A stretch of 64,000 bases of DNA from Membranipora membranacea (lineage: Eukaryota; Bryozoa; Gymnolaemata; Cheilostomatida; Membraniporidae), in contig OU612075.1 in NCBI GenBank assembly GCA_914767715.1, forward strand, positions 19,034,001-19,098,000, in the 5' to 3' direction. The position numbers and the translations under genes are program-made. The first letter of the stretch is position 1, and each line of letters opens with the position of its first letter. The notes under the pieces are model-generated. The model was not told where the DNA came from. It was given only the letters and a program-made list of their open reading frames with translations, and did not search any database. Positions 12,066-24,964 of this stretch are shown here, piece by piece.

Positions 12066-12209
12066 AGATGAGATGAATATAGGCTCTCAGGAAGTTTGAA
12101 CAGACTAAATCTGCATAAATCAAGAAGTAAGTCGTACTACCTAGTTGTGTATATATACTATACAACTAATATATATATACAACTAGTTGTATATATATAA
12201 TAGACGATA

Positions 12210-12494
12210 AACCTAGACAGGACACTACATGAAGGCACTTTATTGTGGGTGACGTTACAACATACAATGCGCTTTATTGATTACTTGATCAATTCCTATC
12301 GGATTTTGAAGTTTTAAATTGCAATAGATTAGCACTTAATTTTTTGAACTGCTGAATGTCAATTTCAATCTTAAATCCGACCAAAATTGATTGCATTATC
12401 AACAAAAACCTGGACCGTAGACTCAATACAATGTTGTAACACCACCCACAGATGAGTGCCTTACTTTAGCTTTATATTGTGTCCTGTCTAGGTT
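12210..12494. mobile_element. MITE with AACCTAGACAGGACAC termini
   Basis: Exact 16-bp terminal inverted repeats AACCTAGACAGGACAC and GTGTCCTGTCTAGGTT bound a 285-bp non-coding element. The same terminus recurs alone at about 43571 (AAACCTAGACAGGACACTA), so it is a dispersed family. Confidence 0.75.
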
Positions 12495-12499
12495 AGTTG

Positions 12500-13265
12500 T
12501 TAAGTCTATGGTATATACTAACCTGTTGCATAAGTACTTACTTGTTGGGTATGTACTGACTTCAGCATCAGTTGGCATTGTAGAATGGAGATCCAACTCT
12601 GAGGCTACACAATGTGGGCTTACTTAATCAGGGCATAGTTGTCTGTACCTGTAAAATAAGGAGACAATCCTCTGTATTTGTTCAATTGTAGCAAGCCTTA
12701 AGCCTTAGAGTTATATAGGAGGCTTGACCTACAAACATAAAAAACATGAGTTCAAGGCTTAAATTGTTTCACTCAAAGTGAAAAAAGGCTTTTAAAATTC
12801 TAAGGATGTGAGGATCATTGAGTTCAATACATGAATCGGTGGTAAAACACACATGTTATTGATATGGATATTTGTGAATGTAGCCATTCAGTATGAGTAT
12901 GTAGTTATCTGTAGGTTATTGAATCAAGTGTAAACTTGGCAGTTTTATGCTATATATGTGTTGATCGTCACACGTCTTTTGTAAAAAGCAGTCAGTTGTA
13001 GTATTACTGAACATGCTGGCCAATCAAAACGGGAAAAAGAAGAGTCGCTATCATAAAACTGTTTACAAAAAATGGCCATGTTTTTGTGCAAGGACAAATA
13101 TGTTCCTCTAGTCAATTAACATATATCTTCAATCAAAGGGATTGTATACTAACTCACTAGATTACCAGGGAGGCAGAGAAAATAAAACCCAGCAATTAAA
13201 TTCCACACCAAGCATTTTCGCTTATCTGGATAGTGCTAGCCCAATCCTTTTGAGAAAGTCAGATA
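12500..13265. other. No gene recognised
   Basis: AT-rich sequence with short open stretches only. No splice-framed coding segment or named repeat was recognised. Confidence 0.4.
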
Positions 13266-13270
13266 CATAT

Positions 13271-13620
13271 ACTGCTGCAGTTCCTGATTTTGGGCTTGGT
13301 GTGGGTGGGGGGTGGGAAGGATGGAAGCTCGACTTGCTTTGCAGTTGCCAATTTGGCTGCACATACACTTTTAACTGCCAATGTTGGACCATTTATCATA
13401 CCTGAAACACTTTCTGATTGGTTGGGTCATATTGTCACATTTCAAAGCAACATCACAACAATATGTTCCAACCAATCAGAAAGTGTTTGGGTATGATAAA
13501 CGATCCAACTTTGGCAGTTAAAAGTGTATGTGCAGCCAAATTGGCAACTGCAAAGCAAATAGAGCTTCCATCCTTCCCACCCCCACCCGCACCAAGCCCA
13601 AAATCAGGAACTGCAACAGT
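13271..13620. mobile_element. 350-bp hairpin element
   Basis: Two arms of about 150 bp (ACTGCTGCAGTTCCTGATTT rightwards, and its complement ending CAGGAACTGCAACAGT) are separated by about 45 bp. Arms match over nearly their full length, including GGGCTTGGTG, TTTGGCTGCACATACACTTT and CCAATCAGAAAGTGTTT. Apparent open frames in it are only mirror images of each other. Foldback-type MITE. Confidence 0.85.
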
Positions 13621-16600
13621 CCTATGTAGGCCCACTACACACAAAATAAATAATGGGCATTGAGGCTCAGGTTTGCTTTGCTAAGTAGTAAGTAAGTAGG
13701 GCCTAGTCAGAGAGAGGAGAGACAAGGTTCTCACCTCTCATCATTCTGGTATTTTCCTCTCCCCCTCAACCGCCCTGAGGGTTGTGAACTGTATAGACAG
13801 ATGCACTGTGACTTCATTATGACTTTGACTACTTAGACTTTTCCAGTAATGAGTAACAGCTATCTATAGGTAATATACATTGTTGTAAGCCAAAGCCAGT
13901 AGTAGCAGGCCCCACGACGGATAGTTGCTGTTACTACTAGTCTCACTTTCATCTAGATGTAAGGAGGACTAGCAGTGGCAGCAACCATCCATCATCATAT
14001 ATGATATTATATCCATCACATCATTTATCTATATTAAATATTATTCAGTCTTCAAATTGAAGACTGAATAATAATACACTTACAGGTGACAAATGAAATT
14101 AGTTGTTGAACTGGACTTCTCAACTTATAATCATCAAACCAATTTGATCTCATAATTCAGTTGAATACTGATATGGAGTATGAATGAAAGGAAAAATGTA
14201 ACAGTAAACTACAACTTCTTCTGCTTTAAAGTTTCCCTCCATGTGCTAACAATATAGCCCAAAATGTGTAGTCCAAGAAATGCACAAGCAGGCAAATTAA
14301 CAATAAGTTAATTTTCTTATCAGAGCATTCTGAGCATGCTCAGCTCTGAGCATGAGCTGATCTCTGCAAAATTGAGTCTCAGAATTCCGAAGCCATCTGA
14401 TTGGCTACCTGCTCTGGTGACATACTCCCCAAAGCGTGCGGATTTGTTATCAATAGTTGTCCTCTTTTGTCATTATTAGCTAATTTTGATTGACAGTTTA
14501 TGCAGGGGGTATCCCATTTCCCCTTTCCAAAGTTGCAATCAGAACCCAAACCTCATTGTTCTTGCGCCTGCGCAAATTCAAGTCACGCATGATCCATACT
14601 TAGCCTTACGACACCTGCTTTGTGGTAATGATAGCCTAGTTTATCAGTGATCTACATGCCCAGTCAGATCACGAGAGTCAGTATGTTTTCAGAGAGCAGA
14701 TAACTTTCATTTTTTCATTGGACAGCACTTAGTATGTTTTTTTTTACAAATTTTGCTGGTGAACAGGCCTGGATTAATTTAGGAAACAAAACACAGATTT
14801 TAGCCATATCACACCAGCAAGCCCACAATATTTAGCCGCCCAGGCAATATAATGATCAAGAAATGTGCACACTATGTGTTACATGCTAATGCCTTCCCAC
14901 CACACTGCACAGACCTGACCACAGCCGTCAGCTGTCCTACTAACTTCTTCAAAACAAAACATTATGATACATTTCTGTCTGCCATAATAATAAGCATTGC
15001 ATCGACCGGTTGGGGAAGAAGAATGCTGATTGGTTAACTATTGGTCAGATCGTTTCTAATTGGATGATAATTTTATGTACGTATAACGAGGCAACAACTG
15101 CTTGACCTTGAAGGTCAATACATTGAGCTCCACAACTTTATATGTCTCTTCTGAGGTCGGATATTGTTAATAAAAATAAGAGATATATAGTCGCTGCTAG
15201 CATGTTACAACTGAGTTAGTATGTATGTTCACTCATTAGCCGCCTGCCTATAGAATTTGGAAACAATGCCCTTATTATAACCGAGGTATGCTTGACTAAG
15301 TTTTAACCACTCATGGACATTAACCATGCGGCAACAATACGCGACCTTAGGTAGTACTTGAGGAGGGATGGTTTCAAAAACGATATGCAAACTGGTGAGG
15401 GATGCTAATGTGAATGGCTTATTTTGAAAAGAAATACCCCAAATAAACCTCAGGCAGTCATGGATTGTCACAGTTTTGCATAGCTACAACTCCAAACACT
15501 TTCTTCGGATTGAATTAGCCCCGCCAGACCTCTCCCATCCCAATTCTGGCTTTTGAAGAGCTGAAATCGTTACTAAAATAAATGATAATCTTACCGATTG
15601 TCCAGGATTTCCTTTTGTTTCACACTATATAAGCCTTTCACAGAAATCATATCGCGAGACTAGACAATTTCTCCCGTCAATTGAGACACGATATTCTCGA
15701 TATCCACCTATATCTGCGCAAAACATAATGAGAAACACAAGTACTCGCCACTGAAGTTGCCCAGTATGTATAACCTTGGAGATCTTTCCAGTAGCTATCC
15801 TACCATCATCAACAGTATTAACACTAGTATAACTTGAAGATATGGCTCATTGCTTTCGAAAACTTTCAAGATATCTCACTTACATAAAAGCCTACCCAAG
15901 CTTGTTCCCACCTGACATTATAATCACAATTTTTTTCCAAGCTTGCATCAATTGCTGAGAATAAACAATGATAGCGTCATCCTCCAATTGTACATCCATA
16001 GAGCCCCTATGTTTATGGACCTCATTCCATCCCAATAAAAAATGTTGCCAACCCCCCCCCCCCCCAACAACGCTGTGGTGTACGATTGGTAAGACAGTTT
16101 CATCTCCAATCCTTCATATCCTTCAAGCTTCAACAGAGCAGTGTGGTATATCCACATTCCACAATTGTCAAAAACGCTAACTAAGGAGGATGCATGAAAG
16201 ATTAGACTATAGAATCATTTATCAATAAGTTTATAGTAAAACATACGCAAAACACACAACACGTGTTGTACGAGTTCAAATGTTTGTGAGAAGAGAACAT
16301 GATATCGAGATATGCATGCTGTATCTTACCTTTGACATTCCGTTTCCAAGAAGCTGTTTAATGAGGGTATCACACATATATGTCATCAGCCAATCCACCA
16401 GTGTTTACATGAAATATCAGGGCAGCTACATCCTAAAACAAAGTATGACCAAATGTAACACAACATGATAGCGGATTGTGTTTTGTTTCCTGTTTTAAGC
16501 CAGTATGGGATTTGTCTACGTGCTCACACACTCCAATTTAGTTAGTTAGTGGCTTTACATTAACAATCACTGGATAATGTAATGCCACTATCTCACATTG

Positions 16601-18470
16601 GAGCCGCCTCAGCGCTTAGACTTGTATTGGATACGGCAGATGAGCAGGAGAGGGCACACCTGACCGGCGATTCACTCAGGCCAATTATGAATACGTGATG
16701 TCAAACTCAAGTGGTTCCATTTACAGTTGCAGATAACGTTAGCAATGTACTGCGAATAGGAGAGGATGAATAGGAGAGGATGAATTCCGTAAACGACCTT
16801 GAGTATTAGTTATCTAGTATTTATAGTGTGCAGCTGAATACTCAGGGCCAGCCGAAAATATTATCACTTCCATACACTCAATTAATTACTAGGAACACAC
16901 ATTAACCATGTGGACACCTACCTTTTTATCATGGCTATGAATCAATTGATAACAATGATTACAACATTCAGAATAAGGTACGCATGAATAAAAAACTTAC
17001 CATTGAACTTGTAGCTGAATTAGATCAAAGTTTTTCACAACAAGCTGAGTACGTGCACACTATGTCAGTACATGATACAGCTGGTCCTCTTCCTGCCTCA
17101 AAGTCGTTGTACAACATTTGTGTAAAACAGAGTGGAATTTAACAGCCAAATACTAGAAGATACTTCCCGAGACTTCCAGTCTCAGTGGTCAGAACTTTTG
17201 GGACAATAATCTGGATGCCAAGTTTTTCATTCTAAAGGGGCAAGTAGTAATTTGGGTACTCATGCAGGGTGTACTTACAATATAGCTTTCCAAAACTCTG
17301 TAAGGAATATATACACTGGAGGGTGGCTAGGGGAGGGGGGAGCCTCAATAATTTATCAAGACATTCTCCCCAATGGGTGTTTCATCCCCTGATTTATGTG
17401 GCACTGCTCCTCTGGCTGTGAATAGCAAATGTGATAAGCTGAGGCTCACCATAACACTTACCATGAGAACATCTGTCACCAAGACAGAGAATAATCCACA
17501 CAACAAACGCTGATTCTGCTCGTCCCTAATACTTGACAAATCCGATATAAGTAAATGAGCAGGAAAGTGAATTGTGAAGAAAGCTATGTTTGGATTGGAA
17601 TAGAGCAAGAAATTCAACACGCATATCTCTAAACAATTTGTGAAATGCTTTTTTATATGTGTTATGGAATGGGCAGAAGTTACTCCAAATGGAAACAATG
17701 GTGAGCATGAGTTAAGGCAGAGCGAAGGATCATTTTGCATCAGTTTAATTCTCTATCAAATTGAAAAATGATAATACAAATGCACAAATAATTTGCTTTG
17801 GCTAGAAAAACATCTCAAAAATCTTTTGGAAGTTTTTTCTACTTTTCTAAAGTTGTTATTTGACATTTTTTTGACCACCTTTTTGGAGTAAAGAACTGAT
17901 AACCAAGCAAAGTGTTCTAACTATGCATCAATTTCAGTTTTTTTTCTGAGGGAAATTCTCAAAATGTACGTCAGAAAGATATGTTACTCTGTGAGAATTC
18001 TAATACCAACTGACTGAATATTCCACAAAAAGCAAAGACACTATGGCTTTTCAAGCCTCATATCTCATAAGTCATAAGGCAGGAGAGAAACAAGTGTAAA
18101 GAGCCCTGTATGTCGCGGTAAAAAAACCTGAGTGTCCATTGAGAGGCGATGAGGACTAGTAGTCACCGTGCTGAGATCGTCGTGTGTAAGTGTTAAATCT
18201 GGGTCGAGGAAGATCGCCAAATATCTGTGTACCATCAGCACCTACACTCTGTGCAAGAGCCCGCATAGACGCCTACAAAATGAGTGAATCAAGTTATGTG
18301 TAGGTGTCCATGTCTATTATTACTCAAAACGTCATCAAGTTTCCTGCCAAATAAAATGTGTTTTGTTTCTATTGATGACTTTTAGTCCGGTGGCAGCCCC
18401 CTCCTTATCTTATCTTATCTTATCACTTCCATTTTCACTTTTAGATAGATAAGGTTTGTCAGCTGTTTCT
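13621..18470. other. No convincing gene; small palindrome and C-tract
   Basis: A 35-bp palindrome lies at 14039-14073 (TATTATTCAGTCTTCAA, one central base, then its complement). A run of about 13 C residues lies near 16051-16064. Open stretches at 15229-15471 (minus) and 17345-17740 (minus, 131 codons) have no recognisable family or clear splice context. Short tandem TCTTA repeats lie near 18403-18422. Confidence 0.4.
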
Positions 18471-18477
18471 GGTACAG

Positions 18478-19545
18478 TTTTTCACGCTGATCGCAATGGT
18501 AATATTGTACCTTACACCAAGTTGCACGATCGGCTGCTAATTGCCAAAAACACTGCCGTTAAAAGGGAAAGTGATCAAAAAATTATGATATGGTTTCAAA
18601 ACATCCTAAATCAGAAAGAGCATGTCATAATTAGTGGATCTACAACTTTACATGGGTCCGCTATCATAAAAAGCCGAGATGTGGCCAACAACGGTTTCAA
18701 TACCCCTTTTATCACCTGTGTATAACTATCATTAAAGCGAAACTACTTTTTCAATTATTCTGCTGCCTAAAAAACAGGCTTCGAATGTTCGTATTGGCAT
18801 GATTTTTTTATGGTGACTGTGTATTGACCCTCCCATCGAATAAGACCAGTTTTTAATGCTCAGAGTGTGTCGTTTTTCAATTAGTGCATATTCTTTGGTT
18901 TCCTTTATAATATCATAAAAACCGTCTGTATAAGGTTATATAGCGTGTAAAGCAAAAGCAAAACTCTTTCAAGTATCATCAAAAAGGTGCGTAGTGCTGA
19001 AAAAAAAATTTGGTAATTGATTGAGTCAATACAAAACCACCATAAGAAAATCAGATCGATACGAACAGTCGAAGTCAGTTTTTGAGGCGCCTGCAAAATT
19101 GAAAAAGTAGTGTTGTTTCAATGATAGTTATATACAGGTGATATAAGGGGGTATTGCAACCGTTGTTGGCCACATCTCAATTATTTATGATAGCAGACCC
19201 ATGTAAACTTGTTGATCTACTAATTATGACATGCTCTTTCAGGTTTTGGAAACCATATCATCATTTTTTTTATCACTTTCCCTTTTTTTGCGGGGTTATC
19301 ACTTTTTATAAGGTTGGTCATTCACTCAATATTTGAGATATCATGCTGATATTATACCAAGAACTGACCAAGGTATGTATGAATCTGATTGCAGAGTGTG
19401 AGTAGCCCAACTTATAAGTTGAGCACAGGACAGACTTTTGAAATCTCAAAAAAACAGCAATTTTGGCTATTTTCGGCAGCGTTTTTGGCAATTTGCTGCC
19501 TATTGTGCAACTTTGTGTAAGGTACATCATCACCATTGCGACCGC
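18478..19545. mobile_element. Long-armed foldback element
   Basis: The left arm (18478-18835) and right arm (about 19015-19545) are inverted copies. Matching pairs include TCGCAATGGTAAT with its complement near 19530, AGAGCATGTCATAATTAGT, GATGTGGCCAACAACGG, and CTTCGAATGTTCGTAT near both inner ends. The right arm carries an extra segment of roughly 190 bp (about 19285-19470). The central loop is about 180 bp. The 89-codon open stretch at 18456-18725 lies in the arm and is not supported as a gene. Confidence 0.75.
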
Positions 19546-19846
19546 CTCAAAAAACTACCCTATATTCCACTCTTAGAATTTATCCATCCAATTTCGTAAA
19601 TGAAGATGCATTTCTAGCCACATTTTTGGTAGGCCGCCACTGGACTATTTGTTGAGAGGATATGACAGAGTGAGCTTCCAGATGTTTCCGAGGTTATTTG
19701 AATGCAGGACTAACTCTCTGTATACTACAACGTCACTATATGTGAGGAATCACTCTGGTTGTAACCTTAATACCGTGCATTTCCTTAGCTATCACAGTCC
19801 CTACTGGCATAGTAGTTAACCCTAGGAACCTTGCAAAAATCATGTA

Positions 19847-21290
19847 CAGTGCAGTTCACTTAATACAAACCTTTGGGGACTACAGAAATTTGTACTAATT
19901 AAGCAGAGTCTGAATTAAGTGACATTAGAACAGAGACTATAGATATAGAGACCTTCCACTTGTGCATAAAATGCGAATAGCCAATCAGCTTTATTTAACG
20001 GTCACGCCCACTTCTGGTTGTAAAGTAAGCGCTGCTGCCTTGGACAGCAATGGGTTTCTCAATAAAATTTCAGGTTTTTCACCTGAGTTATTTGAGGCAA
20101 AATAACCACAATCTTGATGACAAAACCAGATCAGACAGCAACAAAGTCACTATCAACGTGTTATTGCATTCTTAGCCAGAGATTTATATTATACAGGCCT
20201 GTATTTTTGTAAGAAAGTAAGGGGGCTGTGCAATATAATCCATCATTGTTGCCCACTGCGAGGTGATGATGGCCTGACATAGGTTAGCTGTTGTGATGAG
20301 TTTCATGGACAAAGTTTTCATGTGTGAGGACAGGGAGAATGGAAGGGGGCTTCTTTTTGTTTGTTTTAATATATGCTCTAAGATTAATAAAAAAAAATTT
20401 AATCATGGTGACTAGTACCAACCATACACACACATTCAAAACTGAAGTAAGAATGGCATCAGAGTAAAGTGCACATTCATACTGACAATTCAATGCTGAC
20501 AAATGTAAAGAATTTACTGCATTGATATAGGAGACCTCCCTCTCTGCCTTAAAGTTATTGTGGGATGGTTGGGGCTATGAAAAGGCTAAAAGCTTCTTTT
20601 ACAAACCGCCTTGAAAACTTGTTTGGGCTTCATAGACAGATTCAGAGCAGTTCAAAGCACATATCTTCAGGCAACAATCAGCAATATGCTGACTTTAAAC
20701 GGGAAAACTTAGACTTTTTGAGGATGATACTTTTCTCAGACCTATGCTATAGAAAGTTTCTGTGCTGGCCTAACTTACTGATGAATTCAATTCAGTCACC
20801 GGAACTGGAGAATATAACATCAGTGCTTGTTCACATTGAACTATTTTCACATTGAATATTCAATTGTCTATACATATGGGGGCTACATTACCAAAAGGTT
20901 TTATCATCCACCAAGTATTTTGTTTCCTTGATGCCTATATTTTATATAAAAGTCACATCTTAGATTTCATTTGTCCCAGTTGATATTATTGAGAGTTTCG
21001 TGTGAATGTATGTATAAAATAAACAACTAAATCATTCACCTTGTCAATTTTTGATAGTAAATTCATAGCACTGGGTTCGCTTACCTCCAAGCGATTACCA
21101 CCAGAAAGGGGCGGAGCCTAATTTTCAATGTGTTCGCATCGGTTATATACGTTATCATGGCAAGTGGAAGGTCTCTATATCTATAGTCTCTGATTAGAAT
21201 GCATCGAGATCTGGCTGAAGGAACTATGTTTCCTTGTGTGAATTAACAGCAGATTCGAATTATAAAGTTTGAATTAACCAACCTACACTG
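19847..21290. mobile_element. TA-flanked 1.4-kb TIR transposon relic
   Basis: Termini CAGTGCAGTTCACTTAAT and, on the other strand, CAGTGTAGGTTGGTTAAT are each bounded by TA. Subterminally, the 30-bp GAGACTATAGATATAGAGAC...CTTG appears on the left at about 19934 and inverted at about 21190. Similarity of the arms continues into the CGCCCACTTCTGGT and ACCAGAAAGGGGCG regions. TA flanks and CAGT ends are typical of the Tc1/mariner-pogo superfamily. The interior shows no transposase, so it is non-autonomous or gutted. Confidence 0.7.
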
Positions 21291-21443
21291 TATTGTTCTG
21301 ATACATCTAAACTGGCGATGTCATCTTGTGTAGTAAAAAAGTGACCGGTTCTTGTTGCAAGGGGAGGTGAGATATGCGATATAAACATGTTTACAGCACA
21401 GTTTGACCCTATGACCCTATTTGACCCATGGGTTGTGATGTAC

Positions 21444-23406
21444 CTGCATCTGATGAGGATCTGGTGTATCTTCTTCGCTATCTGAGCCGCTCTGGTGACT
21501 GACTGAACCCCTCATCTGATTGGGTATGGCAACAGGTACTGACTTAGCCATGTGACCGTACTCATCTCCCCCATCTATAATATTCATTAACATTTTTGGC
21601 AAGTTTGGTTTGGGCAAGTTATGACAGGTGAGTGGAAGAAAACCGGTGACCTATCAAAGCTAGTCACAGGAATGGGGGTTTCCCAAGAGCATGTGACTGG
21701 TAATCAACTAATAATATGCGCCAAGATAGTGCAATAGATAACAATATCATAAGATATCAGGACCACTGCACAAACACCTGATATTGTTCTTATCGCTCAG
21801 TTGAGAACACTGCTATCCTATTGACATCTCATATCAAGAGCTCCCAGCTGCTTGATATCTCAAGAACTTTCAGCTGTTCTCAAGATTGGTGTCAGACATC
21901 CATATTCCCCATGGTGTGGTCTCGTAGGATGACATGATTGAAGCCTATCTATTCATTGTAACACAAAGAACGAAGGGTCAATCCTAGTTAAGTAAGACAA
22001 AAACTGATACAATATGCATTTCGTTGATCTTACGGTTTCGGGATCTGTAGTTCGGAACGTGGGAATCTTCCTCATCTGAGAAAATATCATCATCAAGGTC
22101 TGCATCATCAAGATCGTGAGAGAAGGGATCCAACTCAAACACGTCATCCACCACACTGGAGCTGCGAGTGTCCTTCTTCTCTTCTGTAAAATAATGGGGA
22201 TGGTAAGCTTTGATATAAATTTATAATATATATCAGTGATGATAAGTTATTTGAAGACATCACAACGGGAGGTTTGTCAAGCTGACATGATTCAAATCCT
22301 GTGATTAAAGTTACTAAATGAAATCTGTGGTTTGGACAAGGGATGGACTAGTACATTCGCAATGAGGCTTGGGATCACAAAACTTATATATCAGAATCCA
22401 CTCATGTTTATCATCGACTCATGGTATATGCAAAGTGACTAAAGATTACAATAAACTAAGATTGAATTCATTACCAATGCTTCAACGGTTTTCAAATACA
22501 ATGAGCACCTCTTTCGGAGTGAAGTCCTTGCTATCAATTTGTGCAAATTCCTTGCAAAGTTGTGTCTTACAAATATACAAATTCTTTCACAAATCATTCA
22601 CACAGTAAACAACAAGGTCAAAGAAGCCTATCAACATTTTTTGCAACGAGACCAGAGAACAATATGGCAGTTTTTTAACTGAAAATAAACATCTGTATTG
22701 CAGAAGATGACTTGCCTTTCGTTAAGGTGTTAAAAGAAGAAATCTCTTCAACACTTCTCTCATATGCACTGTCATTGTCCTCATTATTCTCATTGAAGGC
22801 ACCCCAGATCTGATTTTCCAGTTGGTCCCTGCTCTCATAAATGCTGTCCTCCATCTCTTTGAACAGAGCTCTTTGTGTGATCTCATAATCTTTTATTCTC
22901 TCCTCCATTCGCTCCTTCTCATTCTTTAAAAACTTGTCGGCCCGAGTTTTCAGATCTGTGACCGACTCCATGAAGGAAGGCTTGAGACTGCCTTTGACTG
23001 GAAGCTGGCCTGTGACTGGTGTAGATAAAACTCCAAAAAGTTGAAAGGTCTTGGGCTTTTGAGACAGGGCCTTTTGCTGAGCAGCAGTGTTGAGTAACTC
23101 TCCAACATTAACAAGCACCTTAGAACTTTTGTGAATGCACACAGCATGTGTTGCAGTTTTACAATTGAAGCAGGTGTACAGCTTCCATTCTCTGTGCTGG
23201 TGTGAGGTCATCAGGCAGGGAATAACAGTCTGCACACAATCAGCCACATCAGGCAGAAGAGGCTTGGGTAAAGTAAAAACTGAACTTATCTCAGCTTCAT
23301 TATAATACGAGTCTTTCTGAAGTGTATCAATATCTGACTCATTTCCAAAGTGGGAGACATGAAATGTAACATTTAAACATTTGCAGCTTAGAGTCTCAGT
23401 TGCCAT
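21444..23406 (-). CDS. AKT1S1: Probable PRAS40/Lobe-like TORC1 regulator
   Basis: Three minus-strand exons join in phase: 22716-23406, 22034-22183 and 21444-21574; further 3' exons are not located. Start MATETLSCKCLNV at 23406 is chosen; an ATG at 23490 would add 28 residues. Exon 1 has a cysteine-containing domain (CKCLNV, later KLYTCFNCKTATHAV) and an acidic helical region. Exon 2 is acidic and holds VFELDPF, matching the TOS pattern (F-x-hydrophobic-acidic-x) that docks clients on Raptor, plus DDDIFSDEED. Exon 3 has AKSVPVAIP, close to the AKSLPVSVP around the Akt-linked segment of PRAS40. In flies and mammals this family inhibits TORC1 until phosphorylated. Family assignment rests on these short motifs recalled from memory, so it is tentative. 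Exon 1 ends in a GC donor (AAAG then GCAAGT). Confidence 0.5.
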
Positions 23407-23499
23407 AACTGCATGAAATTGGAGAAAATAGCAGCACAAAAAATGAGGCCGATGACAGGTTTTTGACCACACAACCCTGGAGTTTTCCACAAAACAGTG

Positions 23500-24960
23500 A
23501 AAAACAACAGCCCTGTTTCATAAAAAGCTTAGGGGCTATGCCATTTATACACAACAAAATACATATACATCTTGTGATTTTAGGCTATTTTGTATCAGCT
23601 GATTCAATAGTCTGAGAATTATATTACAGGCCGGGTTAAAAAAAACACGGAAAGCCGGATATTCCATGGTCGTATCTCCGCATATTTTGTTACAAGGTGG
23701 AATTCTCAGCATATATCATAGGTTTTCCATATCAAAGGTCGGATAACGAACACAACACATAAATTCCAGGATACTTGGAGCAGGCTGTTAAGGAATTCTT
23801 GCCATGCAACCCGTAGCTTGTATGTAAGTTGGTATGGTATGATTGGTATGGTAAGTTGCCAACAGGACTGGCTGACTTAGATCTCCAAAGTTGAACAGTA
23901 TCGTCTTTAATTTATTTTGAAACATAACATACAATAAAATACAGAGGTTCTCAGCAATGAACTCCCTCTTCCTCTTCCAGAGGAAGAGGGAGTTCATTGT
24001 TCTCAGCAACGCCGGGCAGAGGGAGGAACTGTTGTATCATGTTACCTGTGCAGGACTGCTGCTACCGAGATCGAGTATTACTTTGCTTTTATCGATTCAG
24101 ATGCGGTAGATGTGGGATCCAATTACAACCAAAATTGTCTGTCTATCTGTCTTCCCCAGGGTGGGTGAGATACCACCCACCCTGATTAGACCATGTTTGA
24201 TCCACATTGTCTGAATTTGGAATTGCTTCCCCCCAACTTTTCAGAGGCGTGCAAACTCGAATGCAGGCAAACTGGATCAAACTTGATCTAAGTTTTTCTC
24301 AAAAAGAGCGGAAAATTGAGATCAATGGTAATAATAATGACGACTTAGCATTGGGACATTGGGAAAAGTGAACGGCGTGATTGGTAGATCTGATGACAAA
24401 TAACAGAATAATACAAAATTATTCATTTATTTCTTTACATTGCAAAAGGACGACTTTCAAAATTACTACAAAAACAACCCGGCGCCAAACCTGACAAATA
24501 ATATTAGATTGGTTAGGACCTACATATCTATGCACTCTTCAGAATGTTGTAATCAACAGCCGCTCATGTGTTTACAACATTGCTTTGTATTGAAACTGGT
24601 CAGTATACGCTTGATGGCTCTGAATTTTTATTGTAGAATATCTTGTCAAGGTGTGATATGATAGTTGCTAAAGACGACTTCTAGGATACCCATGATTTTA
24701 CGTAGTTGAATGACATGTTGCACAGCAATCCATTCAACAAATATGCCACTCAATCAGTCTACATGAGGAGTCTGTGGCAAGACCAGAACTAGAACAGAAA
24801 GCAAAAACTGATTATCATGCGGCCTTTTCACACAACATGAATTAAAATATGGATTTTGTGATTGATGGTGGTTAATCCCCAGACAGATATCACCATCCAT
24901 TTATGTCCAGATCTTTCAAGTGCTGCCTATAGTGCGTCAATCACAAACATCGAAATTGTC
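23500..24960. other. Intergenic, small palindromes
   Basis: Lies between the divergently transcribed PRAS40-like and CHPF-like genes, so promoters of both are expected here, though no core element can be called. Holds the perfect 45-bp hairpin at 23955-23999 and a CAGGGTGGGTG palindrome at 24157-24184. Confidence 0.5.
23948..24009. repeat. Perfect 45-bp hairpin with 10-bp direct repeats
   Basis: Arms of 21 bp (starting CAATGAACTCCCTCTTCCTC) flank TCC at 23955-23999. The 10-mer TTCTCAGCAA occurs at 23948-23957 and 24000-24009, so the palindrome looks inserted at a duplicated target. Confidence 0.8.
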
Positions 24961-24964
24961 AGCT

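Noticed and set aside
13142-13663. Several open frames on both strands around 13.1-13.7 kb
   Set aside because: They are mirror readings of the two arms of one hairpin element.
17345-17740. 131-codon minus-strand open frame
   Set aside because: Length alone is modest for AT-rich sequence of this size; no splice partner, no family, hydrophobic low-information content.
18456-18725. 89-codon plus-strand open frame
   Set aside because: Lies in one arm of a foldback; the other arm has no matching frame and no domain is visible.
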